In this document: positions 37,884-46,068 of the stretch, piece after piece
Numbering within the stretch: the first letter of the stretch is position 1
Layout of the letters: each line of letters starts with the position of its first letter
Assembly: GCA_902623075.1 (NCBI GenBank)
Contig: CACNSD010000003.1
Location: 1-64,000 of the forward strand
From: an uncultured Pelagibacteraceae bacterium
GTDB taxonomy: Bacteria; Pseudomonadota; Alphaproteobacteria; Pelagibacterales; Pelagibacteraceae
Direction: 5' to 3'
Length of the DNA: 64,000 nt
Notes under the pieces: model-generated
Seen by the model: only the letters and a program-made list of their open reading frames with translations
Told to the model about the DNA's origin: nothing
Database searches by the model: none
Made by a program: the position numbers and the translations under genes

Positions 37884-39332
37884 ATGAATAAAGTTAACTG
37901 GAAATTTGATAATACTTATTTAAAACTTTCTAAGCCATTTAGAGAGTTAATAAAACCTACGCCAGTTCATAACCCAGAAATAATAATATTTAATGATAAA
38001 CTTGCTGAAGAACTAAATTTAGATTTTTCAAAGTTAAACAATAAAGAATTATCAAATATTTTTTCTGGAAACGATTTACCAAAAGAAACCAAAACTTTAG
38101 CACAAGCTTATGCAGGTCATCAGTTTGGTCACTTTACCATGCTAGGGGATGGTAGAGCAGTTTTGTTAGGGGAACATTTAGATAATAAAAAAAATCGATA
38201 TGATATCCAATTTAAAGGATCTGGAAGAACCTCTTTTTCCAGGGGAGGTGATGGACGTGCAGCTTTAGGACCAATGTTGCGTGAATATATAATTAGTGAG
38301 GCTATACATTCATTAAATATACCAACAACAAGAAGTCTTGCTGTAGTTAAAACTGGAGAAAAGGTTGTGAGAGAAAATCTCCTTGATGGTGCTATATTAA
38401 CTAGAATTGCATCTAGTCACATAAGAGTAGGAACATTTCAATTTATTGCATCAACACAAAATATTGAAAATTTGAATATATTAGTAGACTATACAATTAA
38501 CAGACATTATCCTGAATTAAGTTCATCTAAGTTTAAAGCTTACGATTTATTAAAAATTTTAATAGATAAACAATGTAGTCTAGTAATAAACTGGATGAGA
38601 GTTGGATTTATTCATGGAGTGATGAATACAGATAATATGTCAGTATCTGGTGAAACTATTGATTATGGTCCTTGTGCTTTTATGGATCATTATGATCCAA
38701 AAACTGTATTTAGTTCAATCGATAAATTTGGCAGATACTCTTTTTCAAATCAACCTCCGATAACAAAATGGAATTTGGCAAGATTTGCAGAGTGTCTTAT
38801 CCCAATAATTGATAAAAACGAGGATTACTCAATTAAATTAGCATCAGATTTAATAGATAATTTCCAAAACATTTATGAGGATAAATGGTTGAAAATGATG
38901 AAAAATAAACTTGGTCTATTTGGTGAGGATAAAAATGATAAAAAATTAATTGATGACTTACTTGATTGGATGAAAAAAAATAAAGCGGACTATACAAATA
39001 CTTTTTGTAATTTAATGGGCATCAATTCTGACGAATTTTTTAAGAATGATGACTTTAATGATTGGAAAAATAAATGGAAAAAAAGATCTAAATTAAATAA
39101 CTTAAGTAAAGAAAAACAAATTAAATTAATGAGAAAAAATAATCCAATTGTAATTCCAAGAAATCATAAAGTTGAAGAGGCTTTAGCTGCGGCTGAAAAA
39201 GGTAATATAGATAAAATGAAAAAGTTATTAATGATTTTAAATAATCCTTATCACAATCATAAAGAAAATAAGGAATATGTAATGTCTGCTCCAAAGAGCA
39301 ATGAAACATATCAAACTTTTTGTGGAACCTAG
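37884..39332 (+). CDS. selO: Protein adenylyltransferase SelO
   Basis: Pseudokinase-fold enzyme that transfers AMP to protein hydroxyls (YdiU/SelO family). The 482-residue protein has GDGRAVLLGE, the nucleotide-site segment FKGSGRTSFSRGGDG, and the metal-binding MNTDNMSVSGETIDYGPC. It ends in TFCGT, with a Cys close to the C-terminus where many relatives have a redox Cys or selenocysteine. The N-terminus aligns with the family start, so the ATG at 37884 is right. No Shine-Dalgarno sequence is possible outside the terminator hairpin that abuts it. Confidence 0.93.
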   Translation: MNKVNWKFDNTYLKLSKPFRELIKPTPVHNPEIIIFNDKLAEELNLDFSKLNNKELSNIFSGNDLPKETKTLAQAYAGHQFGHFTMLGDGRAVLLGEHLDNKKNRYDIQFKGSGRTSFSRGGDGRAALGPMLREYIISEAIHSLNIPTTRSLAVVKTGEKVVRENLLDGAILTRIASSHIRVGTFQFIASTQNIENLNILVDYTINRHYPELSSSKFKAYDLLKILIDKQCSLVINWMRVGFIHGVMNTDNMSVSGETIDYGPCAFMDHYDPKTVFSSIDKFGRYSFSNQPPITKWNLARFAECLIPIIDKNEDYSIKLASDLIDNFQNIYEDKWLKMMKNKLGLFGEDKNDKKLIDDLLDWMKKNKADYTNTFCNLMGINSDEFFKNDDFNDWKNKWKKRSKLNNLSKEKQIKLMRKNNPIVIPRNHKVEEALAAAEKGNIDKMKKLLMILNNPYHNHKENKEYVMSAPKSNETYQTFCGT

Positions 39333-39450
39333 CAACTTATAAAATTAAAAATTCTAAACAATTATTAATTATCTATTTTAGTTTTTAATATTTCTGAAAA
39401 AATTTTATATATCAATGCCATGTTAATGAAATTATTTAATTAGACAATTA

Positions 39451-39960
39451 TTACTTATGAGCAATTACATTTAAACTAATTAAAGGTCCATAAGGTGCTA
39501 AACTACTTGTATCATTAAAAATATCAAAAGTTTTTACTCTCTCATTTTTTTTAAAACCTGCTTCTAATAAATATGAGTTTAAAAATTCAAAGTTCCAACC
39601 AAAATAATGATAGTCAAATTCATCTATTTGACCACCAAACATCATTCTCATAACGTGAAATTTTACTTTTGGTGGTGCGGTTTTTTCTATAAAAATTCTG
39701 CACAAAATATCTAAGTCAGGGACCGAAACATAGAATTTTCCACCATTTTGCAAAACTCTATAAATACCCTTTAGTGTTTTTTTAATATTTTTTTGATCAA
39801 CATGCTCTACAACGTGGCTTGCATAAATTTCTTCAATAGATTCATCTTTAAATTGAGATAAATCAGAAATATTACCAACGTAATCGACTCCATCATTCTT
39901 TTGTATATCTAATATTTTCCATCCTTCTTTTATTTCTTGTCCACCAATATGTAATTTCAT
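39451..39960 (-). CDS. SAM-dependent methyltransferase, small
   Basis: 169-residue class I methyltransferase. The N-terminal half is shortened: the usual Gly-rich loop is represented by LHIGGQEIKEGW. The motif YASHVVEHVD, then the post-motif LKGIYRVLQNGGKFYVSVPD, is typical of the Methyltransf_11 type that often acts on sugars or small molecules. It is last in a minus-strand run tspO-DAO-methyltransferase. The 118 bases between it and selO contain no gene or clear hairpin. Confidence 0.82.
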   Translation of the reverse strand: MKLHIGGQEIKEGWKILDIQKNDGVDYVGNISDLSQFKDESIEEIYASHVVEHVDQKNIKKTLKGIYRVLQNGGKFYVSVPDLDILCRIFIEKTAPPKVKFHVMRMMFGGQIDEFDYHYFGWNFEFLNSYLLEAGFKKNERVKTFDIFNDTSSLAPYGPLISLNVIAHK

Positions 39961-39967
39961 AATTTAT

Positions 39968-41071
39968 CTATAGCACATAAGGTTCTGGTCTTGCATTTTT
40001 ATCTAAAACTCTTTCAACTGCAAAATCACTGATATCAATTGTTTGATATGATCCAGTTGTAATTAATTCGGTTAATGCTCTACCAATACCTGGTGCTTGC
40101 ATTAATCCTCGACCTGTAAATCCAGACGCCATATAAACATTTTCATATTTTGGATGTTTACCAACTACCGCGTTATTGTCGAGTCTATTACAATCGTAAT
40201 AACCTGCCCATCCACCTGTTAACTTTAATTCTTGAAAAGCAGGTATTCTCTTTGCAAGAGCAGGCCATACCAATTCCTCAAAATCGTTCCATGCTGGCTC
40301 TAAATCTTCTGCATCGAATACAGAAATAGGCGAACCTGCTAAATATTCTCCTCCTTCTGGTCTCCAATATACTCCTGTTGTTAAGTCTCCACTTAATGGC
40401 ATCTCCTTAATATAGGTTGGGCATTTAACTCTAAAAACGGTATGTTTTTGTGGAACAACTGGAATATCTTCTAACAATTCTTTTGTCCAGCAACCAGCAG
40501 CAGAAACAATTGTTTTTGCATTTATTTCAGAAATACTTTTTATTTCACCTTTAATAAATTCGGCTCCAAGCTCTATTGCTTTACTCTTTAGGGCACTATG
40601 AAACATGAATGGATCAATCCATCCCTCGCTTTGATTATCTGTATAAGTTGCTGTCTCAATTCCTTCACTGTTAACATAAGGAAACACATTTGATAATTCT
40701 GAGCCTTTAATATTTTTTGTTTCCGCATCACATAGTTTATGGTTTTCTAGTGCTCTATATTGTTCATCTGCATGTTCAGGACCAAACATTAATAAATAAC
40801 CATTTGTTACCATACTTGCTGTTGGATTAGGATTTTTTTCAGTTTTTAATAACTCTGGTATTTGAAAAATGAATTCTCTTGCAAATTTTCCTAACAATAT
40901 ATTTTCTCTTTGATAAAACTGTCTCCTAAAACCGCCAAGTGATAATGGAAAAGAAGCCGTTTTGTAAGTAGGATCCCTTTCAATAACTTTTACTCTTCTA
41001 CCTTCTTTAGATAAAAAATAGGCTGTTGATGCACCTATTATTCCACCACCGATTACTACAACATCATCCAT
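39968..41071 (-). CDS. FAD-dependent amine/amino-acid oxidase (DAO family)
   Basis: 367-residue flavoenzyme with the dinucleotide motif VVVIGGGIIGASTAYFLSKEG at the N-terminus (19 core residues), IVSAAGCWTKEL in the middle, and the C-terminal FTGRGLMQAPGIGRALTELI that closes the FAD site. This is the layout of sarcosine oxidase and FOXRED1-like dehydrogenases. Substrates are probably N-methyl or secondary amino acids; the exact one is unknown. It starts one base after the tspO stop and is followed by the methyltransferase after 7 bases. Confidence 0.88.
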   Translation of the reverse strand: MDDVVVIGGGIIGASTAYFLSKEGRRVKVIERDPTYKTASFPLSLGGFRRQFYQRENILLGKFAREFIFQIPELLKTEKNPNPTASMVTNGYLLMFGPEHADEQYRALENHKLCDAETKNIKGSELSNVFPYVNSEGIETATYTDNQSEGWIDPFMFHSALKSKAIELGAEFIKGEIKSISEINAKTIVSAAGCWTKELLEDIPVVPQKHTVFRVKCPTYIKEMPLSGDLTTGVYWRPEGGEYLAGSPISVFDAEDLEPAWNDFEELVWPALAKRIPAFQELKLTGGWAGYYDCNRLDNNAVVGKHPKYENVYMASGFTGRGLMQAPGIGRALTELITTGSYQTIDISDFAVERVLDKNARPEPYVL

Positions 41072-41072
41072 T

Positions 41073-41540
41073 TTAATTTAACACTATCAAGCTTATATTT
41101 AGGATTAATGCAAAGCTACACCAAAGTAAATATGGAATCATTAAGTAAGCACTTAATATCTTGACGCGTTTGAACCTAAAAATAAGATTTATTATCAATG
41201 CTATCAGTATGATTAATACTAAAAGCGCTAATACCATATTGTGAAAAACAAAAAAAATTACACTCCAAGTTGTATTAAAAACTAAATGAATAAAATAAAT
41301 GTAGACAGTATTCATATCTCTATTTTTGGTATGCCAATAAAACCAGATTGATAAAGTCATCATTATATAAAGAAAGGTCCAAACTGGACCAAAAACCCAA
41401 TCTGGTGGATTAAATGTCGGTTTATTTAGTAATGAGTACCATGGTTCTTTGAATGCCATAGTTGCAAAACCACCAATTAGTGAAGCAGAGAATGTAATGG
41501 TAAGAAAAAATATAAATGTTAAAAACTTATTTTTAAACAT
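41073..41540 (-). CDS. tspO: TspO/MBR family membrane protein
   Basis: 155 residues with five membrane helices. The signature region WYSLLNKPTFNPPDWVFGPVW (20 central residues) followed by LY, and the later NTTWSVIFF, identify the tryptophan-rich sensory protein family, which binds porphyrins. The open frame reaches an ATG at 41555, but family members begin close to MFKNKFLTF, so I choose 41540. In Rhodobacter, TspO modulates pigment gene expression in response to oxygen. It is divergent from an SDR with extremely little space between starts. Confidence 0.9.
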   Translation of the reverse strand: MFKNKFLTFIFFLTITFSASLIGGFATMAFKEPWYSLLNKPTFNPPDWVFGPVWTFLYIMMTLSIWFYWHTKNRDMNTVYIYFIHLVFNTTWSVIFFVFHNMVLALLVLIILIALIINLIFRFKRVKILSAYLMIPYLLWCSFALILNISLIVLN

Positions 41541-41563
41541 GTTAATTATATACATAACAAAAA

Positions 41564-42322
41564 ATGACTAAAAAAACTATTTGGATTACTGGTGGTAGTA
41601 CTGGAATTGGTAAAGCTTTAGCAATTAAATTTGCTAGTAAAGGATGGAATGTTGCTGTGTCTGCAAGAAGAACTGAATTATTAAATGAGCTTTCTAAATC
41701 TTATGAAAATATTTCAAGTTTTTCTTTAGATGTAACAGATAAAGAAAAATGCAAAGAGGTATTTAATGAGATTAAAAATAAATATCAAAATATTGATATA
41801 TGTTTTTTTTCAACAGGAACATGGGATCCAAAAAAAGAAAAAGATATAGATGTAGAACAAATGGAAAATGTATTTAAAGTTAATTTTTTTGGAACCGTTA
41901 ATAGTATTAAAGCAGTAGAGCAATATTTCAGAGATAAAAAAAATGGAATCATAACAATAGTTTCATCAATTGCAGGATACAGAGGATTGCCTAATTCGAC
42001 TGGTTATGGACCATCTAAATCAGCATTAAATAACTTAGCTGAAAGTTTGTACTTTGACTTTAAAAGGTACAATGTTCGTGTTTGCTTAGTTTCTCCTGGA
42101 TTTATTAAAACACCAATGACAGATAAAAATGACTTTAAAATGCCATTTCTTAAAACTCCTGAATACGCTGCAGATCAAATTTATGAAGGTTTAGTCAATA
42201 AAAACATATTCGAAATACACTTTCCAAAATCACTCACTATTACTCTTAAGCTCCTAAGTTTTTTACCAAGCAAGATATATTTCGGTTTAATTGGAAAGCT
42301 TACAAAATATCAAAAAAAATAA
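41564..42322 (+). CDS. Short-chain dehydrogenase/reductase
   Basis: 252 residues, classical SDR: GGSTGIGKAL cofactor loop, Ser in VSSIAGYRG, YGPSK active site (Tyr and Lys), and SPGFIKTPMTD. The last 40 residues contain a hydrophobic stretch (LTITLKLLSFLPSKIYFGLIG) of the kind seen in membrane-associated SDRs. Its stop abuts the DUF3833 stop with no intervening base. Similar SDRs occur next to FAD/DUF1365/CFA gene sets in other proteobacteria, so it may belong functionally to that lipid cluster. Confidence 0.9.
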   Translation: MTKKTIWITGGSTGIGKALAIKFASKGWNVAVSARRTELLNELSKSYENISSFSLDVTDKEKCKEVFNEIKNKYQNIDICFFSTGTWDPKKEKDIDVEQMENVFKVNFFGTVNSIKAVEQYFRDKKNGIITIVSSIAGYRGLPNSTGYGPSKSALNNLAESLYFDFKRYNVRVCLVSPGFIKTPMTDKNDFKMPFLKTPEYAADQIYEGLVNKNIFEIHFPKSLTITLKLLSFLPSKIYFGLIGKLTKYQKK

Positions 42323-42871
42323 CTAATCTTTTACAAATACAACAGTTAACTCTGCTACTTTGAAACCAAATTTGGTCATTGTCGCTCTATTAATCGCAAC
42401 TCTATCATCTTGTTTGAAAATCCAATCATCAAAAGTAATTTTCATTTCTTTACCTTTAACTGGCACTAATAAAATATATTCAAATTTGAAAGCTGGTCCA
42501 TACGAGTAACCTTTTGCCTTTCCAACAACATCTCCTGCAGTACCTTCATAATTATTTTCATCAATTTTATTAATTGTCCACTCTCTATTTTGAACTTCAC
42601 CATCATCCCAATTAAATTTTTCTTTGAGAACTAATGTTTGCCCATCCCATGTTCCATTGAGGTCTGCAGAAAATTGTCTAGTAACTTTTCCAGATCTATT
42701 TTGCAAAACACCCCAAGCCTTAACATTACCACTCAAATATTCCTCAATAATTAATCTTGGTTCTTTATTTTTAAAGTCCTCTGGTTTCATAGCACTATTA
42801 TTTGAGCAACTTGTAATTAAGAATAATGAAATTATCAATGAAATTGACTTAATTATTTTTATATGTCGCAT
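42323..42871 (-). CDS. DUF3833 family lipoprotein
   Basis: From the ATG at 42871 it has 182 residues. A GGAGGT sequence 5-6 bases upstream decides this start over the ATG at 42883. The N-terminus is a lipoprotein signal with lipobox LITSC (Cys at about 22). The mature part is a small beta-rich domain with LNGTWDGQTLVLKEKFNWDDGE and a repeated strand pattern ending in FGFKVAELTVVFVKD. DUF3833 proteins usually lie beside CFA-type methyltransferases, and this one follows the CFA gene by 17 bases. Its role in lipid modification is inferred from that pairing. Confidence 0.87.
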   Translation of the reverse strand: MRHIKIIKSISLIISLFLITSCSNNSAMKPEDFKNKEPRLIIEEYLSGNVKAWGVLQNRSGKVTRQFSADLNGTWDGQTLVLKEKFNWDDGEVQNREWTINKIDENNYEGTAGDVVGKAKGYSYGPAFKFEYILLVPVKGKEMKITFDDWIFKQDDRVAINRATMTKFGFKVAELTVVFVKD

Positions 42872-42888
42872 AAATACCTCCATTATTT

Positions 42889-44067
42889 TTATTTGTTTTG
42901 CATTGAAAATTGAATCAGATCAATATTTTTTGACTTAAATCCTGCTTCACAGTAAGAAAGGTAAAATTCCCACATTCTTTTAAATGTTAAGTCAAAACCT
43001 TGATTTTTTATTAAATCCCATTTTTTTAAAAACTCATTTCTCCATATAGCTAATGTATTCGCATAATGGTCAGCATAAGAGATATATGAATTAATGGTTA
43101 AACCGTTGTCAGAAACATAACGATTAATACTATTTTTATTTGGTAAAAAACCACCTGGAAAAATATATTTTTGAATAAAATCTTGTTTGTTTTTATATCT
43201 ATCAAACAACCTATCATCGATGGTAATTGCTTGAATAGCTGCTTTACCACCATCAGATAAGTTAGTTTTAATGGTTTTAAAATAACCCTCTAGGTAATTT
43301 TGACCAACAGCCTCTATCATCTCTATAGACGCAATTGAATTATATTTGCCTTTAAGATCTCTGTAATCCTTTATTTCAATATTTACTTTTTCGTTTAAAC
43401 CACAATTAAAAATTCTTTCTTTTGCATATTCAAATTGTTTTTTTGATATTGTAATACAATCTAGTTTAACATCGTATTTTTTACCTAGGTACTCAGCAAA
43501 ACCTCCCCAACCACATCCTATTTCTAAAACTTTGTCACCATTATTTGGTTTAATAAGATCAATTAATTTTTGATACTTGTTATTTTGGGCATCAGAAAGA
43601 TTTTTCGATTTATCGTCAAAAATAGCACTAGAGTAAGTGAGTGTGTCATCTAACCAAAGAGAAAAAAAATCATTCCCTAGATCATAATGTTTAGCAATAT
43701 TTTCTTTGCTTCTACTTTTTGTATTTTTTATTATTTTATTTTTAACAAAATTAATTATTGGAAAATCGAGAAGTCCTGAAAATTTATGTATTACGTCTAT
43801 ATTCCTTGCAGTTAATTCAATTAAATTTGATAAATTATCAGTTTTAAATTCACCTCTCATGTAGCTCTCAGCAAAGCCAATACTACCACCTCTAATTAAA
43901 TTATAATTAAAATCTGGTTTTTTGATTAAAATATTTGCATGCAATTTTTCATTTGAATTTCCAAACTTTAAAACTTTTCCGTCATATGTTGTTAACTCAA
44001 GGTAACCGTGGCTTACTTTGTTTAAAAATTTAAAAACTAATTTATCTGCTGCATTATTTAAGAACAT
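42889..44067 (-). CDS. cfa: Cyclopropane-fatty-acid-synthase-type methyltransferase
   Basis: 392-residue SAM-dependent enzyme acting on unsaturated acyl chains of membrane phospholipids. It has the N-terminal lipid-binding domain, the segment IAKHYDLGNDFFSLWLD, the SAM motif VLEIGCGWGGFAEYL, IEMIEAVGQNYLEGY, and the C-terminal YCEAGF with the Cys equivalent to the bicarbonate-site region. Because DUF1365, an FAD enzyme and DUF3833 surround it, the product may be a modified (methylated or furan-type) fatty acid rather than simple cyclopropane. Its ATG overlaps the DUF1365 stop. Confidence 0.9.
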   Translation of the reverse strand: MFLNNAADKLVFKFLNKVSHGYLELTTYDGKVLKFGNSNEKLHANILIKKPDFNYNLIRGGSIGFAESYMRGEFKTDNLSNLIELTARNIDVIHKFSGLLDFPIINFVKNKIIKNTKSRSKENIAKHYDLGNDFFSLWLDDTLTYSSAIFDDKSKNLSDAQNNKYQKLIDLIKPNNGDKVLEIGCGWGGFAEYLGKKYDVKLDCITISKKQFEYAKERIFNCGLNEKVNIEIKDYRDLKGKYNSIASIEMIEAVGQNYLEGYFKTIKTNLSDGGKAAIQAITIDDRLFDRYKNKQDFIQKYIFPGGFLPNKNSINRYVSDNGLTINSYISYADHYANTLAIWRNEFLKKWDLIKNQGFDLTFKRMWEFYLSYCEAGFKSKNIDLIQFSMQNK

Positions 44068-44831
44068 TAATTCTCTACTGTTAAGTTATTTTTAATTTTA
44101 AATTTTTTCTTAATAAACTTAATTCCTTTAATCCACAATTTAAACGCTTCAAAATGTATCGCAGAGATTATTTTAAATGTCATTAAGGGGTGTTTTAGAT
44201 AAGAATTCATTAAGTTTTTACTTGTCAAATCAGATCTTTCACCATCTTGTGATGCAAAAAGAATTTTTCCTTCTTGATCGTATTGATCTATTACAACTGA
44301 TAATTTCTGCTCTGGATTTAATATCCTAAAAAAATAATTACAATCCATATCAATAAATGGCGAAACATGAAATTTCTTTGAGCAATTGTTTTGAATTAAT
44401 TTATTTTGTCCCTCTACTTTAAATACATATGTGTGTTGCTCACCAAATGTATTTTTAACCTCGTATAAAATACAAATTAAATTGTCATTTTTATCATATA
44501 CAAAAAAAATACTTAGTGGATTGAAAACATAACCAAATATTCTTGGATAGCATAAAAGTTTAACTTTTATATCATCTGTCCTGATTTCGTTACTAATTAG
44601 ATTTTTTTTTACCCAATTAAAAAGAGATGAACCATCACGATCACCATGATCTTTCTCATAAAAACTAATAAGATTAAATTTATTAAAAGAAAAAAATTTT
44701 AATTTATCATTAAGCTCATTTAACTCTGATAGATCAATAAAAAGTGAAAATACCTTATATTTAAAAAAATGTTCTTTTGGTTTGAATCTCTTATGGATTA
44801 CATTTCCATTATATATACAAGAACTAATCAT
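44067..44831 (-). CDS. DUF1365 domain protein
   Basis: 254 residues. It opens with SCIYNGNVIHKRFKPKEHFFKY and has LFSLFIDLSELNE and YPRIFGYVFNPLSIFFVYD, the hallmarks of DUF1365. The family has no firm activity but almost always accompanies a CFA-type methyltransferase and an FAD amine-oxidase-like protein, as here. It overlaps the FAD gene by 8 bases and cfa by one base. It has no signal peptide; weakly hydrophobic segments could make it membrane-associated. Confidence 0.9.
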   Translation of the reverse strand: MISSCIYNGNVIHKRFKPKEHFFKYKVFSLFIDLSELNELNDKLKFFSFNKFNLISFYEKDHGDRDGSSLFNWVKKNLISNEIRTDDIKVKLLCYPRIFGYVFNPLSIFFVYDKNDNLICILYEVKNTFGEQHTYVFKVEGQNKLIQNNCSKKFHVSPFIDMDCNYFFRILNPEQKLSVVIDQYDQEGKILFASQDGERSDLTSKNLMNSYLKHPLMTFKIISAIHFEAFKLWIKGIKFIKKKFKIKNNLTVEN

Positions 44832-46062
44832 TAAGGTTTTTCAGCATTTCAATAGATGATTTTATTCCATCTTCATGAAATCCGTAACCAAAATAACTGC
44901 CACAAAAAAGTAAATCTTTTTGATTTTGTATTTTAATAAGCTCTGATTGAGCATCTAGTGCTTTTTGATCGTAATATGGATGTGTAAATTTTACTTTTCT
45001 CAATATTTTTTTTTCATCAATATTAAAGTAAGGATTTAGTGTTAAGAAAATATTTTCATTAAATTTTAAATTTTGTAATAAATTTAACCAGTAGGTAATT
45101 GAATTTTTCTCTAAATTCTTGTTATCTATTGATGAATTCCAAGAAGACCAAGCTTTTTCATTTTTTGGCATGGCCCGCTGATCTGTATGTATGTAAGCTA
45201 TATTTTCTTTGTAGCTAAAATTCGAAAGAATATTTTTTTCATCCTCAGTTGGATTTTCAATTAACTTTAAAGCTTCATCAGCATGTGTCGCCAAAACTAC
45301 TTTATTATAGTCAAAAAATTCGTTTTCACCACCATAGTATAGGTCTAATCCTGATGATTTTCTTTTAACTCTTGTAACTTTATAATTTTTGTAGTGTTCA
45401 CCACTTATTTGAGAAAGTATTTTACTAACATAAGTTCTGCTTCTATTAGTAACTGTGTACCACTGCGGTCTATTTTTTAATTTAAACAAACCATGATTTT
45501 GGAAAAATCTAAGAAAGAAACTAATTGGCATCTTGCTTGCTTCATAGGGAGGCATAGACCATATTGCAGATACCATTGGTATTATATGATAATCAACAAA
45601 TGTTTTTGATAATTTATTAATTTTTAAATATTCACCTAAAGTAATTTTTTCATTTGATACATTTACTTGATCACTTTTTTTATAAAATTTAATTATATCA
45701 AAAAACATTTTTAAGAACTCAATGTTAAATAGATTTGATTTATTAGAGAAAATTCCACTCAACCCATTTCCACAATATTCAAATTTTGTATTATCTACTG
45801 AAACTGAAAAAGACATATTACTTTTTTCAATTTGAATATCATTTTCCTTAAAAAAATTTATTAAATTCGGATAAGTTTGAAAATTAAAAACAATAAAACC
45901 AATATCTACTGAAACTTTTTTTTCACCAAAAAACAAATCTATTGTATGAGAGTGCCCACCAAAATGATCTTCTCGCTCGAAAAGATCTACATGATGTTTT
46001 TTAGATAAATAATAAGCAGCACTTAATCCGGAAATACCTGAGCCAACAACAGCAATTTTCAT
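44824..46062 (-). CDS. NAD(P)/FAD-dependent oxidoreductase of lipid-modification cluster
   Basis: 412-residue amine-oxidase-fold flavoprotein. It has the dinucleotide motif AVVGSGISGLSAAYYLS, then HFGGHSHTIDL and a C-terminal LLFCGSYFGYGFHEDGIKSS that binds FAD. The same three-gene set (FAD protein, DUF1365, CFA-like) occurs in many proteobacteria, in some under singlet-oxygen control and tied to furan fatty acids. That functional link is recalled knowledge, not seen here. It begins 6 bases after gcvP ends, on the same strand. Confidence 0.88.
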   Translation of the reverse strand: MKIAVVGSGISGLSAAYYLSKKHHVDLFEREDHFGGHSHTIDLFFGEKKVSVDIGFIVFNFQTYPNLINFFKENDIQIEKSNMSFSVSVDNTKFEYCGNGLSGIFSNKSNLFNIEFLKMFFDIIKFYKKSDQVNVSNEKITLGEYLKINKLSKTFVDYHIIPMVSAIWSMPPYEASKMPISFFLRFFQNHGLFKLKNRPQWYTVTNRSRTYVSKILSQISGEHYKNYKVTRVKRKSSGLDLYYGGENEFFDYNKVVLATHADEALKLIENPTEDEKNILSNFSYKENIAYIHTDQRAMPKNEKAWSSWNSSIDNKNLEKNSITYWLNLLQNLKFNENIFLTLNPYFNIDEKKILRKVKFTHPYYDQKALDAQSELIKIQNQKDLLFCGSYFGYGFHEDGIKSSIEMLKNLND

Positions 46063-46068
46063 TAACTA

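Noticed and set aside
39333-39450. Terminator or small RNA between selO and the methyltransferase
   Set aside because: Only weak A/T pairings (CTAAA with TTTAG over a loop of about 20) exist; not enough to call.
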